A stretch of DNA of 41,336 bases from Spirochaetota bacterium (GCA_016934735.1 JAFGSG010000066.1:1-41336); one strand, 5' to 3'. Shown: positions 25,377 through 35,192, counted from the stretch's first letter. Made by a program: numbers and translations. The notes: generated from the sequence alone by a model not told the origin.

Positions 25377-26645
25377 CTATCCTTTCCCGCCCTCTACTCT
25401 TTTAATATCGGCACCCATACTTGATAACTTTTCAGATAATTTTTCATATCCTCTGTCGGAATGATAAATTCTTCTTATTTCGGTAGTATTTTCTGCGGCA
25501 AGTGCGGCAAGAACAAGAGCGGCACCGGCACGGAGATCAGACATCATTACTGTGGCAGAAGACAGTTTTTTTATGCCCTTGATTATCGATACATCGCCTT
25601 CAAGTGTAATGTCAGCTCCCATTCTTCTTAATTCCGGGACATGGGTGTATCTTTTTTCAAATATTGTTTCAATTATTACACTTATACCCGGAATTGTCGT
25701 AAAAAGAGCCATTATTGGAGCCTGAAGGTCAGTTGGAAATCCTGGATACGGCATTGTTTTGATTATAGCTCCCTTCAATTTTTTTGAGGGTTCGATTTTT
25801 ACCCAGTCATCGCCCTGCGATAATAAAAATCCCATATCCGAAAGATTGTGCATTAACGCACCGATATGATCAGGGATCACATTTTTTATTTTTACTGTGC
25901 CTCTGGTAACAGCGCCTGCAATGAGATATGTACCAGCTTCGATTCTGTCCGGCATTATTGTATAAGTTACAGGATTAAGCTTTTTAACACCGATGATATG
26001 GATAGTTTCAGTTCCAAGACCCTGTATTTCGGCGCCCATTTGTATTAAAAAGCGTCCGAGGTCCATGATATCCGGCTCCATCGCGCAGTTTTCCAGTACT
26101 GTTTCCCCGTTCGCAAGAACAGAAGCCATCATAATGTTCGCGGTTGCGCCTACTGATACCTTGCGCATTACAAACTTTGTACCCTTCAGTTTTTTAGCCC
26201 TGGCCTTGACATATCCGTGTTCAATTTGAATCTTTGCTCCCAGCGATTCAAAACCTGCGAGATGAATATCGATAGGCCTTTCACCTATGGCGCATCCGCC
26301 TGGGAGTGAAGTATCTGTTTCCCCTGTCCTTGCCAGCATTGGCCCCATAATATAATACAAGGCTCTCATGGTTTTTACCAGGTCGTAAGGGATCGTATTG
26401 TTTTTCAGAGAGAGTGTTTTAATTTTTAATGTATTGGTGTTCTGATCAAAATCGGTTTTGGCACCGAGATATTCTATGCCTTTGCAAATGGTTTTTATAT
26501 CCACTAAAGCCGGGATGTTCTTTAAAGTGGTTTCGCCGTCAGCAAGAAGGCTGGCGGCAATTATTGGAAGAGCGGCATTCTTTGATCCGGAAATGCTCAC
26601 TTCGCCGTTCAGTTTTTTCCCGCCTTTTATTTTGTAAATATCCAT
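25377..26645 (-). CDS. murA: UDP-N-acetylglucosamine 1-carboxyvinyltransferase
   Basis: MurA transfers enolpyruvate from phosphoenolpyruvate to UDP-GlcNAc, the first committed step of peptidoglycan synthesis in the cytoplasm. The 422-residue length is typical. The N-terminus IKGGKKLNGEVSISGSKNA carries the conserved Lys-Asn pair. The active-site loop is LPGGCAIGERP, with the nucleophile and fosfomycin target Cys118. The second-domain segments TYLIAGAV, PGFPTDLQAP and DLRAGAALVLAALAA are in the expected order. GGAG precedes the ATG by about nine bases. It is divergent from lon and upstream of the flagellar rod gene, which may be co-transcribed. Confidence 0.97.
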   Translation of the reverse strand: MDIYKIKGGKKLNGEVSISGSKNAALPIIAASLLADGETTLKNIPALVDIKTICKGIEYLGAKTDFDQNTNTLKIKTLSLKNNTIPYDLVKTMRALYYIMGPMLARTGETDTSLPGGCAIGERPIDIHLAGFESLGAKIQIEHGYVKARAKKLKGTKFVMRKVSVGATANIMMASVLANGETVLENCAMEPDIMDLGRFLIQMGAEIQGLGTETIHIIGVKKLNPVTYTIMPDRIEAGTYLIAGAVTRGTVKIKNVIPDHIGALMHNLSDMGFLLSQGDDWVKIEPSKKLKGAIIKTMPYPGFPTDLQAPIMALFTTIPGISVIIETIFEKRYTHVPELRRMGADITLEGDVSIIKGIKKLSSATVMMSDLRAGAALVLAALAAENTTEIRRIYHSDRGYEKLSEKLSSMGADIKRVEGGKG

Positions 26646-26885
26646 AAAAAAATTTCTCCACGTAGGAACTAAAATAGGATTAATTGTGATTCAGACTGTT
26701 AATGCATGTATTTTTATTGGCAACTAATAATTTAAAAATAATATTGACTTTTCCGTATAAAATAACGCGAATCTAAGTTAAGATTTAATTATTGCTTTTA
26801 AATTTATATATAGTATTATTGTAACAATAAATAAGAACGTATAAGATTAACTCTGACAAATTATTAAACAAACAACAGGATTTTT

Positions 26886-29357
26886 ATGAATAAAGACGAC
26901 ATAAACATAGAGGATGAGATTCAGATTGATCAAATAGATGTTGATGCAGATATTTTCGGAAGCGACCTGGTTTCAATAGATCATATCCTGCCCACTCAAC
27001 TGCATATAATTCCGATCAGGTACAGGCCGATTTTTCCGGGAATAGTAACTCCTCTTATAATTTCGCAGGGGAAGTTCGCAGAGGCAATTGACAAGGTAAT
27101 CGATTCAACAAGGACAATAGGACTTGTTCTTTTAAAAGAGGATGATATTGATAATATCAATATAAATGATCTTTTTACTTATGGTACTGCCGCAAAAATA
27201 TTAAAAAAGATAAATCTGCCGGATGGCGGTGTAAATGTATTAATTAATAGTATAAAGCGTTTTAAAATAGAAAAGATAATTTCCGAAAAGCCTCATTTTG
27301 TCGCCCAGGTTGAGTATCTGGAAGATGAAATAGTCAAGAAAAGCATTGAAATAAAAGCTTTAACCAAAGCGATTTTAAGCCAGCTTAAACTCTTATCCGA
27401 GAATAATCCTTTATTTACTGAAGAAATGAAGCTTACGATGGTCAATGTAGACGAACCCGGCAAGATAGGCGATTTTGTTACGTCAATACTTAACCTTGAA
27501 AAGCATGAATATCAGGAAATACTTGAAACAATAAATATTAGACACAGACTTGAGAAGGTCCTGCATTTCCTTCAGAAAGAAATGGATGTCCTCTCAGTTC
27601 AAAAAAAGATACAGGCTCAGATTAACGAAAAAATTGATAAACAGCAGAAGGAATTTTTTCTGCGGGAGCAGTTAAAAGTAATAAAAACCGAACTTGGAAT
27701 GGATGCGGATGAAAGAACACGCGATATTAACGCGATCAAGAAAAAGCTTGAAGAGTTAAAACTGGAAGGGGAGGTCAAAGAGAAATCAGAAGATGAATTA
27801 TCCAAGCTTTCATTAATCGATCCGAATTCGTCCGAATATCCTGTTGTACGAAACTATCTTGAAACAATATTAGCTCTTCCATGGAATGTTAAAACCACTG
27901 ATTCTTTCGATCTTTCCAAAGCAGAGAGAATATTGAACAGGGATCATTACGGGTTGGATGATGTAAAAGAAAGAATCCTTGAATTTTTAGCTGTTAAGAA
28001 ACTTAAAAAAGAAGCGAGGGGATCGATCATTTGTCTGGTTGGCCCTCCGGGTGCGGGTAAAACATCGCTCGGCAAATCTATCGCAAAAGCGCTGAACAGA
28101 AAATTTTTTAGAATGTCGCTGGGCGGCATGAGGGATGAAGCTGAAATTAAAGGCCACAGAAGGACATATATAGGCGCGATGCCCGGAAAGATTATTCAGG
28201 GATTAAAAATTACAAAATCAAAGAATCCTGTTTTTATGCTAGATGAGATTGATAAGCTGGGCCAGAGCTATCAGGGTGACCCTGCCTCGGCACTTCTGGA
28301 CGTGCTCGATCCTGAACAGAACAACGAATTCAGGGATCACTATCTTGATCTGCCGTTCGATTTGTCCGATGTGTTTTTCATAACCACAGCCAATACGCTT
28401 GATACGATACCGGGTGTCCTTGTGGACAGAATGGAAGTGATTAGACTTTCCGGATATGTTTCCGAGGAAAAATACCAGATTGCAAAACGATATCTCCTGC
28501 CAAGGCAGATTGAAAAGCACGGGTTGCCGAAGGATTCTGTAAAAATAGATAAGAATAGTTTCTTATACATTATAAACTCATGGTCCAGAGAAGCCGGTGT
28601 AAGGAATTTAGAGCGTCAGATAGAAAAGATATGCAGAAAGATTGCCTCTATCGCGGCCAAAAACGGGAAAGTAATAAATAATATTTTAGATAATAAAGCT
28701 ATCAGGGAATTTCTCGGCCCTGAGATTTTTTCTGATGATGAATTAACTAAAAACACCAAACCCGGCCTTGTGACGGGCCTCGCCTGGACGTCGCTTGGAG
28801 GCGATACTCTGACAATAGAGTCGATAGGCATCGGAAGCCAGAAAGGCGGCAACCTGAAACTTACCGGTCAGCTTGGGGAAGTAATGTCGGAATCCGCAAA
28901 TATAGCGTACAGTTATGTTCAGCATATGTTATGCGACAATGATAAAAAATGTACATATTTCAACAGCAACAACATTCACCTGCATGTGCCTGCCGGGGCA
29001 ACTCCGAAGGATGGCCCCTCAGCCGGCATCACAATGGCTACTTCATTATATTCGCTTGCAACCGGGCAGATAATAAGGCCTGGGATCGCGATGACCGGAG
29101 AGTTGACTTTAAGCGGAAGAGTGCTGCCTATCGGAGGCATTAAGGAAAAGCTGATAGCTGCAAAAAGAGCAGGATTAAAAGAAATCATTATGCCGAAGGA
29201 TAACGAAAAGAGTCTCAGTGAAATTCCGGCATATATTAAAAAAGGGCTTAAATTTTATTTTGTTAAAGAAATAGAAGAAGTAATAAAAGTCGCTTTTAAT
29301 AAGCGCGCTGTTTCAGCTAAAAAACAGATTAAGGGGCGTAAAAGGAAAAAACATTAA
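26886..29357 (+). CDS. lon: ATP-dependent protease La (Lon)
   Basis: Lon unfolds and degrades damaged and regulatory proteins in the cytoplasm. The 823-residue protein has an N-terminal LonN substrate domain (HIIPIRYRPIFPGIVTPLII), a coiled-coil linker with EFFLREQLKVIKTELG, the AAA+ module with Walker A GPPGAGKT at 386-393 and Walker B VFMLDEIDKLG, and the C-terminal serine protease domain. The catalytic dyad is Ser712 in DGPSAGIT and Lys755 in GGIKEKL, with the 43-residue spacing of the family. The first 40 residues are acidic and extra. The start ATG has AGGA upstream. It stands alone; no CIRCE element is visible upstream. Confidence 0.97.
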   Translation: MNKDDINIEDEIQIDQIDVDADIFGSDLVSIDHILPTQLHIIPIRYRPIFPGIVTPLIISQGKFAEAIDKVIDSTRTIGLVLLKEDDIDNININDLFTYGTAAKILKKINLPDGGVNVLINSIKRFKIEKIISEKPHFVAQVEYLEDEIVKKSIEIKALTKAILSQLKLLSENNPLFTEEMKLTMVNVDEPGKIGDFVTSILNLEKHEYQEILETINIRHRLEKVLHFLQKEMDVLSVQKKIQAQINEKIDKQQKEFFLREQLKVIKTELGMDADERTRDINAIKKKLEELKLEGEVKEKSEDELSKLSLIDPNSSEYPVVRNYLETILALPWNVKTTDSFDLSKAERILNRDHYGLDDVKERILEFLAVKKLKKEARGSIICLVGPPGAGKTSLGKSIAKALNRKFFRMSLGGMRDEAEIKGHRRTYIGAMPGKIIQGLKITKSKNPVFMLDEIDKLGQSYQGDPASALLDVLDPEQNNEFRDHYLDLPFDLSDVFFITTANTLDTIPGVLVDRMEVIRLSGYVSEEKYQIAKRYLLPRQIEKHGLPKDSVKIDKNSFLYIINSWSREAGVRNLERQIEKICRKIASIAAKNGKVINNILDNKAIREFLGPEIFSDDELTKNTKPGLVTGLAWTSLGGDTLTIESIGIGSQKGGNLKLTGQLGEVMSESANIAYSYVQHMLCDNDKKCTYFNSNNIHLHVPAGATPKDGPSAGITMATSLYSLATGQIIRPGIAMTGELTLSGRVLPIGGIKEKLIAAKRAGLKEIIMPKDNEKSLSEIPAYIKKGLKFYFVKEIEEVIKVAFNKRAVSAKKQIKGRKRKKH

Positions 29358-29517
29358 GCTTATTCCCCTACAAGAATAATCAGCCGGTATTATTTACTTT
29401 TAAAATTTTTAAGTTTAAGAAAGAATATCCTTTAAACGATTTATATCATAAATATTTTTATTAATTGTTAATGCTTCGAAAGTCTAACAGAAAAAATAAT
29501 ACACAAGGGGGTATTGG

Positions 29518-30204
29518 ATGGCAGTAAAAAATCTGATGGAAGATATCGTTTCAGCACTTATTGAGGAAGTCCTTTCGAAAATGAAGGATCAGGATGACAC
29601 TGATACAATAATTTACAAAGATGATATTATAACTTATGTATTGAACAGAATCCCTCCAAAGTATTATACCAGTGAAAGGGGAATGCTTCACGGAAAGATA
29701 GATTCGCAATTTGTCTTTCAGCAAAAAACAGATATTCTTCTTCTTGCCCATGAAGCTATTAACACAGTAAAAAAAAGAAGATCATCTGAATTGCCCGGTT
29801 CCATGGAAGAAAAGACAGAGGGATTTTTTCTGCCTCATATCCTGGGCGAATTATTAGAGGAAACTACTTTTTCGATAATACCGGATGTCTCTGTAATGCT
29901 TCTTTATAAGGATAAACCAGCGGAAATGATAGATGTAAACTGGAAAAATCCTTACATAACTAATAAATCGACAAAAGGCTTCTTCCATTTTTGGCCTAAG
30001 TTGCCGGACTCGGGAAAAGATAATAAAAAAAGCGGGGAAAAATTACAATTCACGCTTGTTTGTACTCATCCTAAATTTAATGAAAAGAAAATTGACTTTG
30101 ACCTTTCAGTCGTAGAAAACCGTAATTCTTATAAATCATATATTATGCCGATGATATTGATGGAAAAACTTGAGGGTGTCGATCTGTCATTTCTGATTGA
30201 CTGA
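29518..30204 (+). CDS. ComFB-family protein with C-terminal extension
   Basis: The 228-residue protein begins with a ComFB-like domain (PF10719) over about residues 1-90: NLMEDIVSALIEEVL, then DDIITYVLNRIPPKYYTSERG and KTDILLLAHEAINTVKKRR. The CxxC pair found before the helix in Bacillus ComFB is absent. Some ComFB-like proteins of cyanobacteria (CdgR) bind cyclic di-GMP, so a second-messenger role is conceivable here but unproven. Residues about 95-228 are an extension I do not recognise, with beta-type segments. An AAGGGGG site precedes the start. It is monocistronic between lon and a convergent tRNA gene. Confidence 0.75.
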   Translation: MAVKNLMEDIVSALIEEVLSKMKDQDDTDTIIYKDDIITYVLNRIPPKYYTSERGMLHGKIDSQFVFQQKTDILLLAHEAINTVKKRRSSELPGSMEEKTEGFFLPHILGELLEETTFSIIPDVSVMLLYKDKPAEMIDVNWKNPYITNKSTKGFFHFWPKLPDSGKDNKKSGEKLQFTLVCTHPKFNEKKIDFDLSVVENRNSYKSYIMPMILMEKLEGVDLSFLID

Positions 30205-30212
30205 GAGAAATC

Positions 30213-30286
30213 TGGGCGATGCTGGACTCGAACCAGTGACCTCCTGCATGTGAGGCAGGCGCTCTAACCGACTGAGCTAATCGCCC
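30213..30286 (-). tRNA. tRNA-Val (anticodon CAC)
   Basis: The minus strand folds into a complete 74-nt cloverleaf. The acceptor GGGCGAT pairs with ATCGCCC, the D-arm has AGCTCAGTCGGTTAGAGC, the anticodon stem CCTGC/GCAGG holds the loop CTCACAT, and the T-arm has GGTTCGAGTCC. The anticodon is CAC and the discriminator is A. No CCA is encoded. Confidence 0.96.
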
Positions 30287-30496
30287 GGAATACTTCAGTT
30301 AGTAATCATTGGCCTTATAAATGTCAAGTATTATGCATTTAGTAAAATGCAATTTAAAAATACTAATTATTATAGCGTTACATTTATTTTTAATGGTTAA
30401 TAATGCCATAAATTCATTTTACTCATAATTTTAAATGTGATGCTGAAGTAATCTTTTTTAAAAATATTAATAGTAAATATCAATTCAGAATCTCCA

Positions 30497-31918
30497 ATGA
30501 AAATTCAAAATTATTTTTATTCTTGTATATTATTCTTTTTTATTACAACTGTAAGTTCATTCGCGCTTGGGAAAGCGGCTTCCATGGGCAATCTGCAAAC
30601 AGTCGTCCCAAGCGGGCCTTTTGATACTGCGCGAAATCCCGCTCTTCTTGCGCCTCAAACACAAGCAAATTCCACGGGCTTGTTTTATACATATATAATG
30701 CATTTGCCCAAAGAAAATTTTACAGAGACTAATCAACATCTGAATGATCCGACGGTTCCATTCGAAGGAGGCCTTGATTCAGATACTAAGCAAAAAGATC
30801 CTGAAATATATGGAATGAACGGTCATATTGCAAATACAACCAAATCTGCTAATTACACAATTGGTTTTGAGATTACGGATAATGGTAATGATCAATACTT
30901 AGTGACCAAAAATGAAACCAGTGCCGAACGTCTTGGAACTGATGGGGCAAATGGCACAATGGTTTATAATAAAAGTAATGAAAAAGTTACTTTAACTGAA
31001 ATTAATCCTGCATTGATCTCGTCTTTAGGTTTTAGTATGTCAAATACAACTTTTTTTGGATTACAGCTTATTCTCGGGTATTCAAATAGGAACGAAGAAA
31101 GGAAATCTCATGTAGAAAATTTTGCCGGTCCTGGTACCGGTATAGGTGATCTTCCTGCAAATATACCGGAATTTTACGAGAAAAGAGAAAAAGAAGAACA
31201 AAAGATTTCGGGCGAATTTGGTTTTGGCTATTTATATAAAAAAAATGGGCAGCAATTCGGATTTTTATTAAAAACAGGCGAGCTTTCATGGATAGAAAAA
31301 AAACTAACTAATTGTAGAGATAATGTATTTCCTTCGGTAAATACTTTGAAAGCGGACTCAAAAATAAAAAGTAACGCTAAATACACATCTGGTCCGGCAA
31401 TTACAGCCGGAGCATATAAAAAAATTAGTACATATTTTGCTTTAGCTTTTGAGAGCGGCATGGAATTTGAGAATTCGTATATTGACAAGGATTTAGAATA
31501 TAATGAAAAAAATAATACTGTTGAGGAACAGAAAAATAGCAATAATATAAAAAATATTTATTCTTTAAAAGCAGGCCTTGAAATTAATCCTTCGAATAAT
31601 CTTGCTGTAATGATGGGATTTGGGTACATGACAGGCGTATTCAGTACCAGCCAGTATAAAGAAAAGGATACTTTCAGCAGACAGCTTACTGGTGAAATGG
31701 ATATAAGATACGGCATTTCGACATTTGGGATTCAATATATCCTGAATAAAAATATAACCTTTGATTTTATAACTGCAATTATTGCGTATAGAAAAGAATT
31801 AACTATTGGTATGAGATCAGCAGATACTGCAAGTGGTTTTGAATCTGAGATGCTTGTCAAACAAATAGATAAAGGTTTCTTTTTACATACTGGACTTGGC
31901 GTAACAATATCTTTTTAG
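30497..31918 (+). CDS. Predicted outer-membrane beta-barrel protein
   Basis: The 473-residue protein has an N-terminal signal peptide (hydrophobic ILFFFITTVSSFA, cleavage probably before LGKAAS). An early TARNPALLAPQ segment resembles the RNPALLA motif near the start of several OmpP1/TraF-like barrel families. The body is made of amphipathic strands separated by long charged loops, and the protein ends in GLGVTISF with a terminal phenylalanine. No strong ribosome binding site is visible before the ATG. Codon use looks more AT-rich than that of neighbouring housekeeping genes. I cannot name the family or substrate. It stands alone between tRNA-Val and pdaD. Confidence 0.72.
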   Translation: MKIQNYFYSCILFFFITTVSSFALGKAASMGNLQTVVPSGPFDTARNPALLAPQTQANSTGLFYTYIMHLPKENFTETNQHLNDPTVPFEGGLDSDTKQKDPEIYGMNGHIANTTKSANYTIGFEITDNGNDQYLVTKNETSAERLGTDGANGTMVYNKSNEKVTLTEINPALISSLGFSMSNTTFFGLQLILGYSNRNEERKSHVENFAGPGTGIGDLPANIPEFYEKREKEEQKISGEFGFGYLYKKNGQQFGFLLKTGELSWIEKKLTNCRDNVFPSVNTLKADSKIKSNAKYTSGPAITAGAYKKISTYFALAFESGMEFENSYIDKDLEYNEKNNTVEEQKNSNNIKNIYSLKAGLEINPSNNLAVMMGFGYMTGVFSTSQYKEKDTFSRQLTGEMDIRYGISTFGIQYILNKNITFDFITAIIAYRKELTIGMRSADTASGFESEMLVKQIDKGFFLHTGLGVTISF

Positions 31919-31923
31919 AAATA

Positions 31924-32005
31924 ATTAGAACATATCTCAAAATTTTTGTAATGTATTTCATTTTATCAGAAAAAAATTATTTTTGAAATAACTTGAAGTT
32001 ATTAT
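31924..32005. repeat. Imperfect inverted repeat, member of the ATCTCAAAA-terminus family
   Basis: The left arm, ATTAGAACATATCTCAAAATT, matches the left terminus of the element at 17101-17316 at most positions. The right arm reads TTCAAGTTATTTCAAAA on the other strand. Together they form a hairpin of about 80 bp directly after the barrel gene and 50 bp before pdaD. It may act as a terminator for the barrel gene as well as being a repeat copy. Confidence 0.45.
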
Positions 32006-32054
32006 TTTTTTTGTCTTATGCCGTTATGAAAATAAAATAATATGGAGTAAAAAA

Positions 32055-32603
32055 ATGAACCCGAGCGTCCCAAAGAAGATGTTCCTTACAAAAGGTGTAG
32101 GTACTCATAAAGAAGAACTGCATTCATTTGAATTAGCGCTGCGCGATGCAGGCATAGAAAAATGCAATCTTGTTCAGGTGTCCAGTATTTTTCCTCCCGG
32201 CTGTAAATTAATATCAAGGACGCAGGGCTTGAAAGAACTGCATGCCGGCGCTATAACATATTGCGTTATGAGCAGGTGTTACAGCAATGAGCCGCGACGA
32301 TTACTGGCTGCCTCTGTCGGTCTGGCAATACCCTCGGATAAAAAAGCCTACGGTTACATTAGCGAACATCATGCTTTCGGCCAGACTGAAAAGGAAGCAG
32401 GTGATTATGCCGAGGATCTGGCGGCAGCCATGCTGGCTTCTACACTGGGTATTGACTTTAAGATTGATGAAAGCTGGGATGAGAAAAAAGAAATTTTCAA
32501 GATAAGCGGCAAAATCGTCACTACGCGTAATGTTACTCAATCAACAATCGCAAAAAGTAATTGGTACACTACAGTTCTCGCAGCAGCAGTTTTTATTTTT
32601 TAA
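32055..32603 (+). CDS. pdaD: Pyruvoyl-dependent arginine decarboxylase
   Basis: PdaD decarboxylates arginine to agmatine, using a pyruvoyl group made by self-cleavage instead of PLP. The 182-residue protein matches the archaeal-type family closely: VPKKMFLTKGVG at the start, SFELALRDAGIEKCNLVQVSSIFPPG with the Ser43-Ser44 cleavage pair, and GLAIPSDKKAYGYISEHHAFG carrying the glutamate used as catalytic acid. The length is normal. GGAG lies about nine bases before the ATG. It is monocistronic with its own terminator. A second probable and different PdaD begins at the left end of the window. Confidence 0.94.
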   Translation: MNPSVPKKMFLTKGVGTHKEELHSFELALRDAGIEKCNLVQVSSIFPPGCKLISRTQGLKELHAGAITYCVMSRCYSNEPRRLLAASVGLAIPSDKKAYGYISEHHAFGQTEKEAGDYAEDLAAAMLASTLGIDFKIDESWDEKKEIFKISGKIVTTRNVTQSTIAKSNWYTTVLAAAVFIF

Positions 32604-33158
32604 GGTATTGGATATAAAGGAACATCAATTTCCCGGTCAGGATGCGATCGGGAAGAATATAAAGGCCATATTTATTGCATTTTAATGAAAAAGCCCCGGC
32701 GTAAACCGGGGCTTTTTCTTATGACCGCGTTACTCTGGTTCTATAAAACTCTTCGGTATCCCTTCAGTCGAGGTAAACCTACAGGATATGCTTTTTAAAA
32801 ATCAACCTTCTGAATGCGTAAATAAGACAGCTAGTATAAATACAAACTGAATAAAAGGCAAAAAATACAATTAAACAATTATTTTTTTGAATCTTGTTTT
32901 ATATTTTAATTATTAGGTTTTTTAAAATAAATCTGAACTTTATGTTTAAATAATTGAATAAATAAAAAATTGTTTATATATGTAATATATGTTTATATAT
33001 ATGAATCGTCAAGCAAATAAAATTGTTTTCATATATATTTTTATTGTTTACATATTAAAACACATAAGCAATATCATTTATGAGAAATTTAATTAACATA
33101 ATGATCTTTTACTCAAATTGAGTTTTTTTTGATTGCTTAATGATAATATGGTAAAATT
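32604..33158. other. Intergenic region between pdaD and the IclR gene
   Basis: This 555-bp gap holds the pdaD terminator (listed separately) and a very AT-rich stretch. At 32970-33000 the motif GTTTATATAT occurs in tandem-like copies, and GTTTACATAT follows near 33047. Directly before the IclR start the sequence ATGGTAAAAT is repeated, so two ATGs lie close together and only the second is in frame. No other gene is visible. Confidence 0.45.
32688..32717 (+). terminator. Intrinsic terminator of pdaD
   Basis: A perfect 12-base stem, AAAAAGCCCCGG and CCGGGGCTTTTT, encloses the loop CGTAAA and ends in TTTTTCTT. The stem is GC-rich in an AT-rich background and lies about 85 bp after the pdaD stop. 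Confidence 0.92.
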
Positions 33159-33908
33159 ATGGTAAAATCAGCTTCAAGAGTAATGGAAATTCTTAAGATC
33201 GTAAGTACTTCAAGGGAAGGCTTAAAACATAGTGAGATATCGCAGGCACTGGGAATTCCCAAAGGCAGCCTTACTTTTCTCCTTGCGGATCTTACATCCG
33301 AAGAATTTTTAGTAATTGAAAATGATGGTCGATATAAAATAGGCCCGCAGATATTATTTCTGGCTAATCGTTACCTGGCAAGCCTCGATATTATTAATTT
33401 TAGCGAACCAATATTAAAAGAACTGGTGGCAAAAACGAATGAATCATCGGCGCTGGCAGTTCCTAAAGGCAAGGATGTTGTAGTTGTGGCAAAACAAAAC
33501 GCGTTTCAGCAGTTAAAACTGGAGTTCGATATTGGAGTATTCTTTCCTCTCTATGCTACTGCTATGGGGAAAGTGATTCTGGCTTATCTTACGGATGAAA
33601 AATTAAAGCATTATTTGTCAACAGTGAAATTGGTCCCAATTACCCAGAATACAATAGTTGATCCCCAGAGACTTTTAAAGGAGTTAAAAAAAATACGTGA
33701 AAATTCAATCGCATATTCCCTTGAAGAACAATTTGAAGGAAGAATAGCATTGGCGGCTCCGGTATTTAACAATAAAGGAGAGGTAACTGCATCCTTAACT
33801 CAACAAATACCTACTGTAAGATTTACCCCGGAGAAGGAACAACTATTAAAATCGGCACTTCTCGAAGCATCAAAGAATCTTTCCAACAAACTTGGCTTCA
33901 TTTACTAA
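33159..33908 (+). CDS. IclR-family transcriptional regulator
   Basis: The 249-residue protein has the IclR layout. The N-terminal winged helix-turn-helix is at about residues 3-60, with SASRVMEILKIVSTS, LKHSEISQALGIPKGS and the wing KIGPQILFLANRYL. The C-terminal effector-binding domain follows at about 75-245, with PLYATAMGKVILAYLTDE, SLEEQFEGRIALAAPVFNNKG and a terminal helix. IclR proteins usually control catabolic genes next to them, but no such gene is adjacent, so the target is not evident; autoregulation through the AT-rich upstream region is possible. No clear ribosome binding site is seen. Confidence 0.9.
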   Translation: MVKSASRVMEILKIVSTSREGLKHSEISQALGIPKGSLTFLLADLTSEEFLVIENDGRYKIGPQILFLANRYLASLDIINFSEPILKELVAKTNESSALAVPKGKDVVVVAKQNAFQQLKLEFDIGVFFPLYATAMGKVILAYLTDEKLKHYLSTVKLVPITQNTIVDPQRLLKELKKIRENSIAYSLEEQFEGRIALAAPVFNNKGEVTASLTQQIPTVRFTPEKEQLLKSALLEASKNLSNKLGFIY

Positions 33909-34100
33909 AAAATTTTAAAATTTGAGAAATGCTCCAGTATTGATATTTGAACATATCAATTGGATTTTTTAAGGTTTCTCGTGATTTTTATTCAATTATT
34001 GAAAAACCAATTGACTTTATTCAGACATTGTAATAATTATACCTTTTAAGAAAGTTTATCTTTAAATATTATTTTATTGTCATCAAAGTTTTTTTTATAG

Positions 34101-34213
34101 AGCTTGCCCGTCTGCGGCGGAGTGGTGACTTCTGAGAAATTAAATTTTTAAAGTTTGTTTTACTGCTTTTTTATAATTTCTCCGGGATTTATCCCTGCCC
34201 GTTAGGCAAGGCT
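34101..34213. repeat. 113-bp symmetrical GC-containing palindromic element
   Basis: The outer arms AGCTTGCC (34101-34108) and GGCAAGGCT (34205-34213) and the inner arms GAGAAATT (34134-34141) and AATTTCTC (34175-34182) share one centre near 34157. Between them are GC-rich blocks that contrast with the AT-rich 426-bp gap (33909-34334). The right half holds GGGATTTATCCC, itself a palindrome. The left block CTGCGGCGGAGTGG resembles CTGCGGGCGGTGTGG at 35543-35557. I read it as a degraded dispersed repeat element. Confidence 0.5.
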
Positions 34214-34334
34214 GATGTAATCTAAAAAATACTCTCAATATAAACACCCTCAATGTAATTTTTAAAATATCCTTAATGAATTGCATTGATTCCATAAGTC
34301 AAAAAAAAATAATCAAAAATAAAAGGAGGATGTA

Positions 34335-35192
34335 ATGCAGGAAAGAGATATTGATATGACTAAAGAGGCAATACTGTTCTTATCGAAGAAAGGACCAATG
34401 AGGACAGTTGTTATCATTGTAGTAATTCTGATATTTTTACTGATCCTTAAGCCCTGGGTTCAAGTCGGGGCAGGAGAAAGAGGCGTTGTTCTTAATTTTG
34501 GCGCTGTTCAGGAGGCAGTACTCAATGAAGGGCTGCATTTCAGAATACCGCTTGTGCAGGAAGTCATCCGGATGGATGTAAAAGTGCAGAAAGCTACTAC
34601 TGATGCGGCAGCCGCATCAGCTGACCTTCAGGATGTCAGCTCTACTGTAGCGATTAATTATCATATACTTCCGGATAAAGCGAATATTGTCTATCAGACT
34701 ATAGGCATACAGTTCAAAGAACGGATAATCGATCCGGCAGTTCAGGAAGTAGTTAAAGCGATTACGGCTAAATATACTGCGGAACAGCTTATAACAATGA
34801 GGCCTGCCGTAAGCGATGCCATGAAAACAACGCTTACAGACAGACTTAAAGAGCATAATATAACTGTGGTAGCATTTTCCATAGTAGGATTCAGTTTCAG
34901 CAAAATATTCATGGAAGCCATAGAGTCAAAGCAGACAGCCGATCAGCTGGCTCAAAAGGCTAAAAGGGATCTTGAGAGAATAAAGATAGAGGCTGAGCAG
35001 AAGATAACTGCGGCCAGAGCAGAGGCGGAATCATTGCGTCTTCAAAGGGCGAATATTTCGAGAGACCTGATTGAGCTAAGAAAGGTGGAAGCTAATTTAA
35101 AGGCAATAGAAAAATGGAATGGGATACTGCCTAATGTTACAGGAAGCGGGACTGTTCCGTTCATCGGCGTAGGTGATTTGGAAAAAAGATAA
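34335..35192 (+). CDS. SPFH/prohibitin-family membrane protein
   Basis: The 285-residue protein has one membrane segment at about residues 20-38, then an SPFH (Band 7) domain over about 42-195 with GERGVVLNFGAVQ, EGLHFRIPLVQEV and a RMDVKVQKATTDAAAASADLQDV stretch typical of prohibitins. A coiled coil rich in Lys, Glu and Ala follows from about 200 to 265. Prohibitin-like proteins form large oligomeric rings in the membrane and often modulate FtsH-type proteases. No partner gene is next to it. The start is secure, with AAGGAGG seven bases upstream. Confidence 0.9.
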   Translation: MQERDIDMTKEAILFLSKKGPMRTVVIIVVILIFLLILKPWVQVGAGERGVVLNFGAVQEAVLNEGLHFRIPLVQEVIRMDVKVQKATTDAAAASADLQDVSSTVAINYHILPDKANIVYQTIGIQFKERIIDPAVQEVVKAITAKYTAEQLITMRPAVSDAMKTTLTDRLKEHNITVVAFSIVGFSFSKIFMEAIESKQTADQLAQKAKRDLERIKIEAEQKITAARAEAESLRLQRANISRDLIELRKVEANLKAIEKWNGILPNVTGSGTVPFIGVGDLEKR

